From NCBI RefSeq assembly GCF_021261325.1, contig NZ_JAJSBI010000022.1, positions 62,001 through 126,000 on the forward strand: a stretch of DNA of 64,000 nt, in the 5' to 3' direction. This DNA comes from Streptomyces guryensis. Its GTDB lineage: Bacteria; Actinomycetota; Actinomycetes; Streptomycetales; Streptomycetaceae. The notes below the pieces were generated by a model. The model did not search any database and was not told where the DNA came from. It saw only the letters and a list, made by a program, of their open reading frames with translations. A program made the translations under genes and the position numbers. Positions 54,303 to 63,383 of this stretch are shown here, in pieces; the first letter of the stretch is position 1, and every line of letters begins with the position of its first letter.

Positions 54303-56108
54303 GTGACTACCACCGCCGCCGCCAGCTCTGCCTCGCACTCCCACCACCTCTCTCCCGCCTTCCCCGGCCGTGCCCCCTGGGGCACCGCCAGCAAGCTGCG
54401 TGCCTGGCAGCAGGGGGCGATGGAGAAGTATGTCCAGGAGCAGCCACGCGACTTCCTCGCCGTAGCCACCCCCGGCGCCGGCAAGACGACCTTCGCGCTG
54501 ACACTCGCCTCCTGGCTGCTGCACCACCACGTCGTGCAGCAGGTGACCGTGGTCGCGCCGACCGAGCACCTGAAGAAGCAGTGGGCGGAAGCGGCGGCGC
54601 GCATAGGCATCAAGCTCGATCCCGAGTACAGTGCGGGGCCGCTCGGCAAGGACTACCAGGGCGTGGCCGTCACGTACGCCGGTGTCGGTGTGCGCCCCAT
54701 GCTGCACCGCAACCGCGTCGAGCAGCGCAAGACACTCGTCATCCTCGACGAGATCCACCACGCCGGTGACTCCAAGTCGTGGGGCGAGGCCTGCCTTGAG
54801 GCCTTCGAGCCGGCCACGCGGAGGCTCGCGCTCACCGGCACGCCGTTCCGCTCCGACACCAACCCCATCCCCTTCGTGACGTACGAGGAGGGAAACGACG
54901 GGATCCGGCGGTCCGCCGCCGACTACACGTACGGCTACGGCAACGCGCTCGCCGACCACGTCGTGCGGCCCGTCATCTTCCTCTCCTACAGCGGCAGCAT
55001 GCGCTGGCGCACCAAGGCGGGCGACGAGATCGCCGCCCGGCTCGGCGAGCCCATGACCAAGGACGCGGTCAGTCAGGCCTGGCGCACCGCCCTCGACCCG
55101 CGCGGCGAGTGGATGCCCAGCGTGCTGCGCGCCGCCGACCAGCGGCTGACCGAGGTCAGGAAGGCCATCCCGGACGCGGGCGCCCTCGTCATCGCCTCCG
55201 ACCAGGACTCCGCGCGGGCCTACGCCAAGCTGATCCGCGAGATCACGGGCAGCAAGGCGACCCTCGTCCTCTCCGACGACACCGGCGCCTCGAAACGGAT
55301 CGACGACTTCAGCGGGAGCAACGACCGCTGGATGGTCGCGGTGCGGATGGTGTCCGAGGGCGTCGACGTGCCCCGGCTCGCGGTCGGCGTGTACGCCACC
55401 ACCATCTCCACCCCCCTCTTCTTCGCCCAGGCCGTCGGCCGCTTCGTGCGTTCGCGCCGCCGCGGCGAGACCGCCTCCGTCTTCCTCCCCACCGTCCCCG
55501 ACCTCCTCACCTTCGCCAACGAGATGGAGGTCGAGCGCGACCACGCCCTCGACAAGCCGAAGAAGGAGGGCGAGGAGGACCCGTACGCCGAGTCCGAGAA
55601 GGAGATGGAGGAGGCGAACAAGGAGGAGGACGAGGACACCGGCGAGCAGGAGCAGTTCGCCTTCGAGGCCCTGGAGTCCGATGCCGTCTTCGACCGCGTC
55701 CTCTACGACGGTGCCGAGTTCGGTATGCAGGCGCACCCGGGGAGCGAGGAGGAGCAGGACTACCTCGGCATCCCGGGCCTGCTCGAACCCGACCAGGTGC
55801 AGCTCCTCCTCCAGAAGCGGCAGGCGCGGCAGATCGCGCACAGCCGCAAGAAGCCGGACACCGAGGCGGACCTGCTGGAGCTGCCCGCCGAGCGGCGGCC
55901 CGTCGTCTCGCACAAGGAGATGATGGAGCTGCGCAAGCAGCTGAACACCATGGTCAGCGCGTACGTCCACCAGAGCGGCAAGCCCCACGGTGTCATCCAC
56001 ACCGAGCTGCGCCGCACCTGCGGCGGCCCGCCGAGCGCCGAGGCCACGGCGGGCCAGCTCCGGCAGCGGATCGCCAAGGTGCAGGAGTGGGCCACGCGCA
56101 TGAAGTGA
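54303..56108 (+). CDS. DEAD/DEAH-box type helicase
   Basis: 601-aa superfamily 2 helicase. Walker A is TPGAGKTT, motif II DEIHHAG, motif III LTGTPFRSD, motif V SEGVDVPRL and motif VI QAVGRFVRS. A strongly acidic Glu-rich segment (about residues 418-450) and a C-terminal helical part follow. No nuclease or methylase partner is adjacent. GTG start. Relatives are widely kept in Streptomyces, so this is probably a chromosomal housekeeping gene rather than island cargo. Confidence 0.93.
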   Translation: MTTTAAASSASHSHHLSPAFPGRAPWGTASKLRAWQQGAMEKYVQEQPRDFLAVATPGAGKTTFALTLASWLLHHHVVQQVTVVAPTEHLKKQWAEAAARIGIKLDPEYSAGPLGKDYQGVAVTYAGVGVRPMLHRNRVEQRKTLVILDEIHHAGDSKSWGEACLEAFEPATRRLALTGTPFRSDTNPIPFVTYEEGNDGIRRSAADYTYGYGNALADHVVRPVIFLSYSGSMRWRTKAGDEIAARLGEPMTKDAVSQAWRTALDPRGEWMPSVLRAADQRLTEVRKAIPDAGALVIASDQDSARAYAKLIREITGSKATLVLSDDTGASKRIDDFSGSNDRWMVAVRMVSEGVDVPRLAVGVYATTISTPLFFAQAVGRFVRSRRRGETASVFLPTVPDLLTFANEMEVERDHALDKPKKEGEEDPYAESEKEMEEANKEEDEDTGEQEQFAFEALESDAVFDRVLYDGAEFGMQAHPGSEEEQDYLGIPGLLEPDQVQLLLQKRQARQIAHSRKKPDTEADLLELPAERRPVVSHKEMMELRKQLNTMVSAYVHQSGKPHGVIHTELRRTCGGPPSAEATAGQLRQRIAKVQEWATRMK

Positions 56109-56147
56109 CGGCCGTTGCGCGCCGGACCTTTCACGCCGTACGTATCG

Positions 56148-56183
56148 GGACATACGGAGGTACTCCCTCCCCGTATGTGCCCG
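56148..56183. repeat. Imperfect hairpin after helicase gene
   Basis: ACATACGG pairs with CCGTATGT, extended by GGG/CCC after one bulged base, around a 13-base loop. It has no T run. It could be a weak terminator for the helicase gene or an operator ahead of the IclR gene. Confidence 0.4.
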
Positions 56184-56407
56184 GATTCTGGACGGAGCCT
56201 TCCGCTCAGCGAACCCCCTTCGCTACTGTCCGGCTACGCACACGCCCCGTGGCAGCGCCGCCGCGGAGCGCAGCCGTGAAGCGACGCGGCCCGGTACAGG
56301 CCGGGCCGCCGGCCGATCGGCGGCCTCTGTTGCGCGTCACTGACGGGACTCGGTGACGCACCGCCGCGCGGAGGTCGCCGACCTCACCACTTGGAGGAGT
56401 GGGCGTC

Positions 56408-57049
56408 GTGACCGCGGAGACTTCTCAGACGCTCGACCGAGGACTACGCGTCCTCAAGCTGCTGGCCGATACCGACCACGGGCTGACCGTCACAGAGCTT
56501 TCCAACAAACTGGGCGTGAACCGGACCGTGGTGTACCGGTTGCTCGCCACGCTGGAACAACATGCGCTCGTACGGCGTGACTTGGGCGGTCGCGCCAGGG
56601 TCGGGCTCGGGGTGCTCAGGCTGGGCCGGCAGGTGCATCCGCTGGTGCGGGAGGCCGCGTTGCCGGCGCTCCGGTCGCTGGCCGAGGACATAGGGGCGAC
56701 GGCTCATCTGACGCTGGTGGACGGGGCGGAGGCGCTGGCCGTGGCCGTCGTCGAGCCGACGTGGACGGACTATCACGTGGCGTATCGGGCCGGGTTCAGG
56801 CACCCGTTGGACCGGGGGGCCGCGGGCAGGGCGATCCTTGCCGCGCGGGCCAAGCCGGCGGGGGAGTGCGGGTACACGTTGACGCATGGAGAGCTGGAGG
56901 CGGGGGCCAGCGGGGCTGCGGCGCCGCTCCTCGGGGTCACGGGGGTCGAGGGCAGTGTGGGGGTTGTGATGCTGGCTGATGCGGTGCCTGAGCGGGTGGG
57001 GCCGCGGGTGGTCGATGCGGCTCGGGAGGTTGCCGAAGCCCTTCGCTGA
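56408..57049 (+). CDS. IclR-family transcriptional regulator
   Basis: 213-aa regulator. The winged HTH (LRVLKLLADTDHGLTVTELS, then VNRTVVYRLLATLEQ) is at residues about 10-65, followed by the IclR effector domain (AHLTLVDGAEALAVAVVEP, FRHPLDRGAAGRAIL). GGAGGAG lies eight bases before the GTG at 56408. It is shorter than usual at the C-terminus (family about 250). Target unknown. Confidence 0.92.
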   Translation: MTAETSQTLDRGLRVLKLLADTDHGLTVTELSNKLGVNRTVVYRLLATLEQHALVRRDLGGRARVGLGVLRLGRQVHPLVREAALPALRSLAEDIGATAHLTLVDGAEALAVAVVEPTWTDYHVAYRAGFRHPLDRGAAGRAILAARAKPAGECGYTLTHGELEAGASGAAAPLLGVTGVEGSVGVVMLADAVPERVGPRVVDAAREVAEALR

Positions 57050-57201
57050 GCTGCCGGCCGGGGTGGTGCGGGCCAGGGGGTGCGCAGCCCGGGGGTGCGG
57101 GGTGCCGCCTCTCTTTCGGACGGGAGCCGGCCTTGGCGGCACGATGGCCCGCAGGCTGGGGCGGTGGATGTGCCCGCAGGCCGGGGCGGTCCTGGTCGCA
57201 G

Positions 57202-58743
57202 CTACGTCGTGGGTTCGCTGAGGGCCGCCAGTGTTCTCAGTTGGAGCCACAGGAGCAGGCGTTCGTCGGGGTCGGTGAGGTCGATTCCGATGTGCTGTTG
57301 GGCCTGCTTCAGGCGGTAGCGGCAGGTGTTCGGGTGGACGGCGAGCCGTTTTGCCGCGCCCGCCGTGTCGCAGCCCGCGTCGAACCAGCTGACCAGGGTG
57401 CGCGCGTAGTCGGTGCCGTGTGCCTCGTCGTACGCCAGCACCCGGCGCCATGACCCGGCGCTCAACTCCCGCCGTTCGCCCAGTACTTCGGCCAGACGCA
57501 ACAGCGTCACCCGCGGGCGCACCTCGTCCACCGTCGCCACCGGCAGGTCCGGTCCGAGCACGCGCAGCACCAGCTCGGCGTCCTCCCGTGAGCCCACGAC
57601 CTCCGCCGGACCCGCCACCAGCTCGCCCAGCGCCGCCCGCACGGGCACCCGCAGCGCCTGCCCCGCCCGCGTCACGATGTCCTCGGCGAGCCGCCTGTGG
57701 CGTTCCCCGGGCGCCGGAAGGACCGCGTACACCACCCCGTCGACCAGCACGCACGCGTGCCGCCCGTAACGCGCCTCGCACTGCAGTCGTACGACGTCCA
57801 GCAGGCGCAGTGCGGTCTGCTCGGCGTCCGGGAGGCTCGCGGCGTCCAGAACGAAGGCGGCCACCCGGACCGCCCCCTCAAGTCCCAGGCGGGCGAAGGC
57901 GGTTGACGGGTCCGCCGTGCCGTCGAGAAGACGGCGCAGCAGGTCGCTGTTCTGGTGGCGGGCCAGCTCCTGTGCCGCCCGGGCCCGCAGCAGGAGCAGT
58001 GCCGCCGTGGACGCGCCCTGTGCGAGGGTCTCCTCGGCGTCCGGGGCGAGCGTGCCGTCGTCGACCACCCAGACCGAGCCGAGCGTCTCGCCGCCCGCGC
58101 GGACGGCGACCGCGAGGCGCGGCAGGTCCCCGTCCCGGACCGCGGGCATCCGTACCGGCCCCGGGGCCGCGAACAGCGCCCGGTACTGCCCGGTGTTGGC
58201 CGGGCTGACCGGCACCCGGAGGCCGAGGATGCTCTGCCGCCGGTCCTCGTCGACCGGCTGGCCCGGGACCGTGGAGTAGGCGAGCACCCGCTGGCGGGGG
58301 TCCTCCACGGCCGTCGCCCCGCCGGTCGCCGCCGCGACGGCGTCCGCCAGAGCGAACAGGTCCCCGAGGCCGCCTGCCGACGGTGCGGGCCGGGCCGCGA
58401 TCGCCGAGGACAGCAGCAGGTGCACGTGGTGCCAGGCCGCGTCCTCGTCGACCGACAGCAGCGCCACGCCGTGTGCCTCCGCCGCGCCGACCGGTCCGTC
58501 CGGGCCGCGTACGAGAAGCCCGGTCATCCCGGCCTCCGCCGCCGCCCGGACGAGGGGGCCGGCGGCCGCCGCCCGCACGCCCACCGCCAGCAGCAGCGCG
58601 CCCGGCGCATGCGGCATCGGGGCATGGGCGTCGTACAGCAGCGCCTCGGTGACCGGGGCGGCGAGCCCGGTGGGGGCCGTCTCCAGACGCAGGGAGGGGC
58701 CGCCGACGACGTCCAGGAGGTCGCCGAGGGTGCAGGCATCCAT
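57202..58743 (-). CDS. PucR-family transcriptional regulator
   Basis: 513-aa regulator. The N-terminal half is PucR/CdaR-like with a GAF-like sensor region, and the C-terminal HTH_30 reads WFDAGCDTAGAAKRLAVHPN and TCRYRLKQAQQHIGIDL. It is divergent from the GNAT gene and convergent with the IclR gene. PucR-type proteins often control purine or amino-acid use. The effector is not evident. Confidence 0.92.
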   Translation of the reverse strand: MDACTLGDLLDVVGGPSLRLETAPTGLAAPVTEALLYDAHAPMPHAPGALLLAVGVRAAAAGPLVRAAAEAGMTGLLVRGPDGPVGAAEAHGVALLSVDEDAAWHHVHLLLSSAIAARPAPSAGGLGDLFALADAVAAATGGATAVEDPRQRVLAYSTVPGQPVDEDRRQSILGLRVPVSPANTGQYRALFAAPGPVRMPAVRDGDLPRLAVAVRAGGETLGSVWVVDDGTLAPDAEETLAQGASTAALLLLRARAAQELARHQNSDLLRRLLDGTADPSTAFARLGLEGAVRVAAFVLDAASLPDAEQTALRLLDVVRLQCEARYGRHACVLVDGVVYAVLPAPGERHRRLAEDIVTRAGQALRVPVRAALGELVAGPAEVVGSREDAELVLRVLGPDLPVATVDEVRPRVTLLRLAEVLGERRELSAGSWRRVLAYDEAHGTDYARTLVSWFDAGCDTAGAAKRLAVHPNTCRYRLKQAQQHIGIDLTDPDERLLLWLQLRTLAALSEPTT

Positions 58744-58761
58744 GGGGCTCCTCGATGCGGA

Positions 58762-58796
58762 ATGGCGGATGGCAGATGGCGGATGGCGGACGGCGA
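58762..58796. repeat. Tandem 7-bp repeat in divergent promoter
   Basis: Four consecutive near-identical heptamers, ATGGCGG, ATGGCAG, ATGGCGG, ATGGCGG, and a degenerate fifth (ACGGCGA) lie 19-53 bases upstream of the PucR start. They could be regulator half-sites or slippage. Confidence 0.6.
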
Positions 58797-58883
58797 CATG
58801 ATTGGCCGATCTCGAAACGAACGTACGCAGCTGTTGTGCGGGCGCACAACCCGGAGCGGCCCCGCAGCTCCGAAACTCGACCC

Positions 58884-59654
58884 ATGACCCTCGACCGCCC
58901 GCCCGGAGTGAGCATCCGCACGGTCCACGACGTTGCCGGTCTCGCCGCCGTCAGCGACTACTTCAGCTTCGTCTGGCAGACCCCTCGCAGCGCCCCGCCC
59001 TACCCGGCCGAAGTGCTGCACAGCCTCGTCCACGCGGGCGGCGCCGTGCACGCCGCGTACGAAGGGGCCCGGCTCGCCGGGGCGTCGGTCGCGGTGTTCG
59101 GGCCGGACGGGGACGCCTACTCCCTGGTCGCCGCCGCCGACCAGGGCCGCGGGTACGCCGTCAAGCAGGCCCAGCGCGCCTGGGCCCGCGGCCTCGGCGC
59201 CCGCACCATGCGCTGGACCTTCGACCCGCTGGTCGGCCGCAACGCCCGCTTCAACCTGGTCAAGCTGGGCGCCACCGGCACCGAGTACCTCGTCGACTTC
59301 TACGGCCCGATGGCGGACGGTGTGAACGGCGGCGACGAGAGCGACCGGCTGACGGTGACGTGGGAGCTGGCGGCGCCGGCCCCCTCGTACGAGACCACGG
59401 ACCGGGACACCGCCCCCGTCACCCACACCGCCCCCGACGGCGCGACGCTCGCCTGCCGTGATCTCGCCGGCCGTCACCTCTGGTGCCGCGTACCGGACGA
59501 CATCGTCAGGCTCCGCGCCGCCGACCCGGAGCTCGCTCTGCGCTGGCGGTACGCCGTCCGTGAGGTGTTCACGGAGGCCTTCGCGCAGGGGTTCAGGGCG
59601 ACGGGGATGTCCCGTGACGGCTGGTACACCCTTTCGAGAGAGGCGGCGGCATGA
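58884..59654 (+). CDS. GNAT-like N-acetyltransferase
   Basis: 256-aa protein with a GNAT-type fold: SVAVFGPDGDAYSLVAAADQGRGYAVKQAQ (in parts: VAVFGPDGDAYSLV and QGRGYAVKQAQRAWA) carries the acetyl-CoA pyrophosphate loop. A C-terminal extension of about 100 residues is less conserved. Its stop overlaps the next ATG (59651-59654). It is co-transcribed with an enolase-superfamily enzyme; relatives of this pair act on N-acyl amino acids. Confidence 0.82.
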   Translation: MTLDRPPGVSIRTVHDVAGLAAVSDYFSFVWQTPRSAPPYPAEVLHSLVHAGGAVHAAYEGARLAGASVAVFGPDGDAYSLVAAADQGRGYAVKQAQRAWARGLGARTMRWTFDPLVGRNARFNLVKLGATGTEYLVDFYGPMADGVNGGDESDRLTVTWELAAPAPSYETTDRDTAPVTHTAPDGATLACRDLAGRHLWCRVPDDIVRLRAADPELALRWRYAVREVFTEAFAQGFRATGMSRDGWYTLSREAAA

Positions 59655-60781
59655 AGCTGGAACGCGTGGAGGTCGTCCATGTGGCGATACCGCTGGTCAC
59701 CCCGTTCCGTACGTCCTTCGGCACGATGACGACGAAGGACACCTTCCTGCTCCATGTCGTGACGGACGCGGCCGAGGGCTGGTCGGAGTTCGCCGCCGAC
59801 CCCGAACCCCGCTACTGCTCGGAGTTCGTGGCCGGTGCGGAGATCGTGCTGCGCGACTTCCTGCTGCCGCGGGTCGCCGCCCTTCCACGGCTCACCGCTG
59901 CCGCGCTCGCCCCCGCCGTGGCGAAGACCAAGGGCCATGAGCTGGCCAAGGCCGCCCTGGAGACGGCCGTCCTGGACGCGGAGCTGCGGTCGTACGGCAT
60001 GCCGCTCGCCACGTACCTGGGCGCGGTGCGCGACCGCGTGCCCGCGGGGGTGTCCGTCGGCATCAAGGAGTCCGTCCCCGAGCTGCTGGACGACGTGGAG
60101 CGCTACCTCGACGAGGGCTATGTGCGCATCAAGCTGAAGATCGAGCCGGGCTGGGACGTGGAACCGGTCCGGGCGATCCGGGAGCGCTTCGGGGACGCGC
60201 TGCCCCTCCAGGTCGACGCCAACACGGCGTACACGCTCGCCGACGCCGAGCACCTGCGGCGTCTGGACTCCTTCGGGCTGCTGCTGATCGAGGAGCCGCT
60301 GGACGAGAACAACCTGTACGCCCACGCGCAGCTCCAGAGGCGTCTGGGGACCCCCGTCTGCCTCGACGAGTCCCTCCACAACGCCCGTGACACCGCCTCC
60401 GCGATCGCGATGGAGGCGTGCCGGGTCGTCAATGTGAAGCCCGCGCGTGTGGGCGGCTATCTGGAGGCCCGCCGCATCCACGATGTGGCGCACGCGCACG
60501 GGGTGCCCGTGTGGTGCGGCGGCATGCTGGAGACGGGAATCGGCCGCGCCCCGAACCTCGCCCTGGCCGCCCTGCCGGGATTCACCCTCCCTGGGGACAC
60601 GTCCGCATCCAGCCGTTACTTCGCCGAGGACATCACTGAGCCGTTCGTCCTCAAGGACGGCCACCTGCCGGTACCGACGGCCCCTGGGATCGGTGTCGAA
60701 CCGCTGCCGGACGTACTCCGGCGGTTCGCGCGGGAGCGACGAGACCTGTGGGTGAGCCGACCGGCACCTGGCCGGAAGTGA
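59651..60781 (+). CDS. Enolase-superfamily enzyme (o-succinylbenzoate synthase / N-acylamino acid racemase-like)
   Basis: 376-aa TIM-barrel enzyme with the full catalytic set: KxK in RIKLKIEPG, metal ligands in QVDANTAYT, LIEEPLDENN and CLDESLHNA, and Lys in VNVKPARVGG. The capping domain is at the N-terminus (MKLERVEVVHVAIPLVTPF). MenC and N-succinyl/acetylamino acid racemases share these motifs. The GNAT partner and absence of other men genes favour an N-acylamino acid racemase role. Confidence 0.92.
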   Translation: MKLERVEVVHVAIPLVTPFRTSFGTMTTKDTFLLHVVTDAAEGWSEFAADPEPRYCSEFVAGAEIVLRDFLLPRVAALPRLTAAALAPAVAKTKGHELAKAALETAVLDAELRSYGMPLATYLGAVRDRVPAGVSVGIKESVPELLDDVERYLDEGYVRIKLKIEPGWDVEPVRAIRERFGDALPLQVDANTAYTLADAEHLRRLDSFGLLLIEEPLDENNLYAHAQLQRRLGTPVCLDESLHNARDTASAIAMEACRVVNVKPARVGGYLEARRIHDVAHAHGVPVWCGGMLETGIGRAPNLALAALPGFTLPGDTSASSRYFAEDITEPFVLKDGHLPVPTAPGIGVEPLPDVLRRFARERRDLWVSRPAPGRK

Positions 60782-60790
60782 CCCTCACGT

Positions 60791-60796
60791 TAGATT
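60791..60796 (+). promoter_or_regulatory. -10 box of a leaderless transcript
   Basis: TAGATT lies six bases before the GTG of the Lon-like protease gene, with no Shine-Dalgarno sequence. This is the arrangement expected of a leaderless mRNA. No -35 box was identified. Confidence 0.5.
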
Positions 60797-60802
60797 GATC
60801 CC

Positions 60803-61594
60803 GTGCTCTCTCGCCTCACACGCCCCCAGGCCCTCGCCGTCTGCGCCCTGCCCGTCGTGGCGCTGATCGCCACCGCGGTCTTCGCGCCGCTGCCGTTCTC
60901 GCTGGCGCAGCCCGGGCTGACAGCGAACGTGCTCGGGAACAACAAGGGCACCCCCGTGATCACGATCTCGGGGGCGAAGACCCGGCAGACGAGCGGGCAG
61001 CTGAGGATGACGACGATCGAGGCGACGAGCCCGGACACGCATGTCTCGCTCGGCGATGTGATCAGTGCCTGGTTCGCCACGGACCGGGCGGTCATGCCGC
61101 ACGACTCGGTGTACCCGAGCGGTCAGTCCACCAAGGAGATCGAGCAGCACAACAGCGCGCAGATGAAGCAGTCCCAGGACGCGGCGACGCGGGCCGCGCT
61201 GGACTATCTGCACCTCAGCGACAAGAAGGTCAAGGTCACGCTGAAGCTCGCCGACGTGGGCGGCCCCAGCGCGGGCCTCCTGTTCACCCTCGGCATCATC
61301 GACAAGCTGGACGGGAACGGCAGCGGCGGCGACCTCACGGCCGGCCGGCACATCGCGGGTACGGGGACCATCGACGGCGACGGGACGGTCGGTGCCGTGG
61401 GCGGTGTGGCGCTGAAGACGCAGGCCGCACGCCGGGACGGGGCGACCGTCTTTCTCGTGCCGAAGGCCGAGTGCTCCGACGCCAAGTCCGAGCTGCCCAA
61501 GGGGCTGCGGCTGATTCCGGTGACCACGCTGAAGGGCGCGGTGAACTCGCTGGTGGCGCTGGAGTCGGGGAAGGGTTCCGTACCGAACTGCTGA
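60803..61594 (+). CDS. Membrane-anchored Lon-like (S16) protease
   Basis: 263-aa protein with an N-terminal membrane anchor (ALAVCALPVVALIATAVFAPL in about residues 10-30) and a Lon-type protease domain. The Ser-Lys dyad is visible: GGPSAGLLF carries the nucleophile Ser and GVALKTQAARRDG the general-base Lys. The PDZ domain found in many YlbL-type relatives is not apparent. The active domain should face outside. Substrates unknown. Confidence 0.9.
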   Translation: MLSRLTRPQALAVCALPVVALIATAVFAPLPFSLAQPGLTANVLGNNKGTPVITISGAKTRQTSGQLRMTTIEATSPDTHVSLGDVISAWFATDRAVMPHDSVYPSGQSTKEIEQHNSAQMKQSQDAATRAALDYLHLSDKKVKVTLKLADVGGPSAGLLFTLGIIDKLDGNGSGGDLTAGRHIAGTGTIDGDGTVGAVGGVALKTQAARRDGATVFLVPKAECSDAKSELPKGLRLIPVTTLKGAVNSLVALESGKGSVPNC

Positions 61595-61636
61595 CCCGGC
61601 TCCCGTGGCAGCCGCGTCAGCGGGCGAGGCGGTGGT

Positions 61637-62074
61637 TCAGTCGGTGTCCTCCAGGGGGTGCTGCCAGCGGAGGCCGGGGAAGCGGGCGAAACCGCGGTCG
61701 GCGGAGTACAGGGTCGCCCCGTGCTCTGTGGCGAGGGCGGCGAAGTAGGCATCCGGAACGAGATTTCCGCGAGCCCCGGCCTTGAGACACAGGCGCTCGA
61801 AGATCTCCCAGTGCCGAGGCCCTTCCTGGGCCAGGGTGGCGACCGGTGCGCTGCGCATGTCCCGGAGGAACTCGAGCGCTCTCTCTGGCTCGCTCGGCGG
61901 CTGGTAGATCCGCTGGTGGGTGACGATGCGCAGGAAGCCGCTGTCGATCACACCGTTGTACCCGACGGGTTCGTCGCCCCGCAGCCGCTCGATGAGCCAA
62001 GCGTGGTAGCGGTCGTGGTCCTTGGCGTCCTCTCGGAACGCGTACACGAGGACGTTCACATCGCAGATGATCAT
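61637..62074 (-). CDS. vapC: PIN-domain toxin VapC
   Basis: 145-aa probable ribonuclease. The metal-binding acidic residues are in MIICDVNVLVYAFRED, GFLRIVTH-adjacent Asp, and DAYFAALATEHGATLYSADRGFARF (last Asp in SADRGF). It overlaps the antitoxin gene by 4 bases (ATGA at 62071-62074). Active-site residues look intact. Confidence 0.93.
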   Translation of the reverse strand: MIICDVNVLVYAFREDAKDHDRYHAWLIERLRGDEPVGYNGVIDSGFLRIVTHQRIYQPPSEPERALEFLRDMRSAPVATLAQEGPRHWEIFERLCLKAGARGNLVPDAYFAALATEHGATLYSADRGFARFPGLRWQHPLEDTD

Positions 62075-62313
62075 TCGAAGCCGTCCATGAGGTCGCGCAC
62101 GGAGGCGTTGTCGTCGAGATTGACGCCGGGGCGCACCCCTCTGCCGCCAGGATCAGTGGTGAGCTTGACGATGTTCTGCGCCGCCGCCACATCCCGCGCG
62201 AACGACGCCCTCAGCGCATCCTCTATCACCGCACTGACCGTGACGCGCCTGCGCGCCGCCCGCAGCTTGGCTTGCTGGATCAGGTCCTCGGAGAGGTCGA
62301 CTGTAGTCCTCAT
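62071..62313 (-). CDS. vapB: Ribbon-helix-helix antitoxin VapB
   Basis: 80-aa antitoxin. MRTTVDLSEDLIQQAKLRAA and VTVSAVIEDALR form the ribbon-helix-helix DNA-binding part; the C-terminal tail binds the toxin. ATG at 62313 is preferred to GTG at 62331 because a -10 box lies seven bases before it. The pair forms an autoregulated operon. Confidence 0.92.
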   Translation of the reverse strand: MRTTVDLSEDLIQQAKLRAARRRVTVSAVIEDALRASFARDVAAAQNIVKLTTDPGGRGVRPGVNLDDNASVRDLMDGFE

Positions 62314-62320
62314 GCACACA

Positions 62321-62346
62321 AGTGTAGGCACTCTGCATCATGATGC
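62321..62346 (-). promoter_or_regulatory. vapBC leaderless promoter and palindromic operator
   Basis: On the minus strand TACACT (62321-62326) lies seven bases before the vapB ATG. Directly upstream, in the spacer, is the perfect palindrome GCATCATGATGC (62335-62346). Binding of the VapBC complex there would cover the promoter. Another GATGATGC copy occurs at 62360-62367. Confidence 0.6.
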
Positions 62347-62405
62347 GCCAGGGTGAAGCGATGATGCGCGGAATTGACTCGTCCGTTTCGCCGGTCCGCG
62401 GCTCC

Positions 62406-63383
62406 CTACTTCACGAACCCCTCCGCCTTCATCCACTTCAGCGCCACCTGATGCGGATCCTCCCCGTCCACGTCCACCTTCGCGTTCAGTGTCCGCGCCA
62501 CCGTGTTGTTCAGCTTCTTCGTCACCGGGTCCAGGACCTCCGCGATGGCCGGCCACTTCTTCAGTGCCTTGGTGTTGATCTCCGGCGCCGCGTTGTAGTT
62601 GGGGAAGAACTTCTTGTCGTCCGCCATCACCACCAGGTTCATGGACTTGATGCGGCCGTCGGTGGTGAACACCTCGCCGTAGGTGCAACTCCCCTTCTGC
62701 ACCTGGGTGTAGATGATCCCGGTGTCCATCTGCGTGATGTTCTTCGCGGGCACGCTCATCCCGTACGCCTTCTCCATGCCCGGCAGTCCGTCGGCCCGGT
62801 TGGCGAACTCGCTCTCCACGCACAGCGTCACCGCGCCGGGGGTCTTCGTCGCCAGCGCGGCCACTTCGGACAGGGTCGTCGTGCCGTACTTCTTGAAGTT
62901 GGCCTGGTTCACGGCCAGCGCGTAGGTGTTGTTGAGCTGCGAGGGCGGCAGCCAGGTCAGGCCGTTCCCGAGGTCGGCGTCGTGCACCGCCTGCCACTGC
63001 TTCTGCGGGTCGGGGATCGGCTCGCTGTTGCCCTGGTACGTGATCCAGGCGGTGCCGGTGTACTCGTACATGCCGTCGGCGTCCCCCTTCTTGACCGCCT
63101 CCCGCGCACCGATCGAGCCCTGGATGCCCGTGCGGTCGAGCACGTCCGCGCCGGCCGCCTGGAAGGCGATGCCCATGATCGCGCCGAGGATGAGCTGCTC
63201 GGTGAACTCCTTGGAGGTGACGGTGAGATGGGCGCCCTTGAGGGGCTCGCCCTGAGCGATGGAGCCGGGTTTGACGTCGTCGACCATGGGCGAGCCGCTC
63301 GTCAGACCGCACCCCGAGGCGCCCACCACCAGGGCCCCGGCCAGCAGTGCGCACGGCAGCGGCAGCCGCGTACGCCCTCTCAC
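62406..63383 (-). CDS. Glycine betaine/choline-binding lipoprotein (OpuAC/OsmF-like)
   Basis: 325-aa solute-binding protein with lipobox VGASGC ending the signal peptide. The domain starts LTVTSKEFTEQLILGAIMGI and has YEYTGTAWITYQG, typical of quaternary-ammonium binding proteins of the OpuC/ProX type. GTG overlaps the permease stop (63380-63383). It delivers substrate to the permease encoded upstream. Confidence 0.93.
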   Translation of the reverse strand: MRGRTRLPLPCALLAGALVVGASGCGLTSGSPMVDDVKPGSIAQGEPLKGAHLTVTSKEFTEQLILGAIMGIAFQAAGADVLDRTGIQGSIGAREAVKKGDADGMYEYTGTAWITYQGNSEPIPDPQKQWQAVHDADLGNGLTWLPPSQLNNTYALAVNQANFKKYGTTTLSEVAALATKTPGAVTLCVESEFANRADGLPGMEKAYGMSVPAKNITQMDTGIIYTQVQKGSCTYGEVFTTDGRIKSMNLVVMADDKKFFPNYNAAPEINTKALKKWPAIAEVLDPVTKKLNNTVARTLNAKVDVDGEDPHQVALKWMKAEGFVK

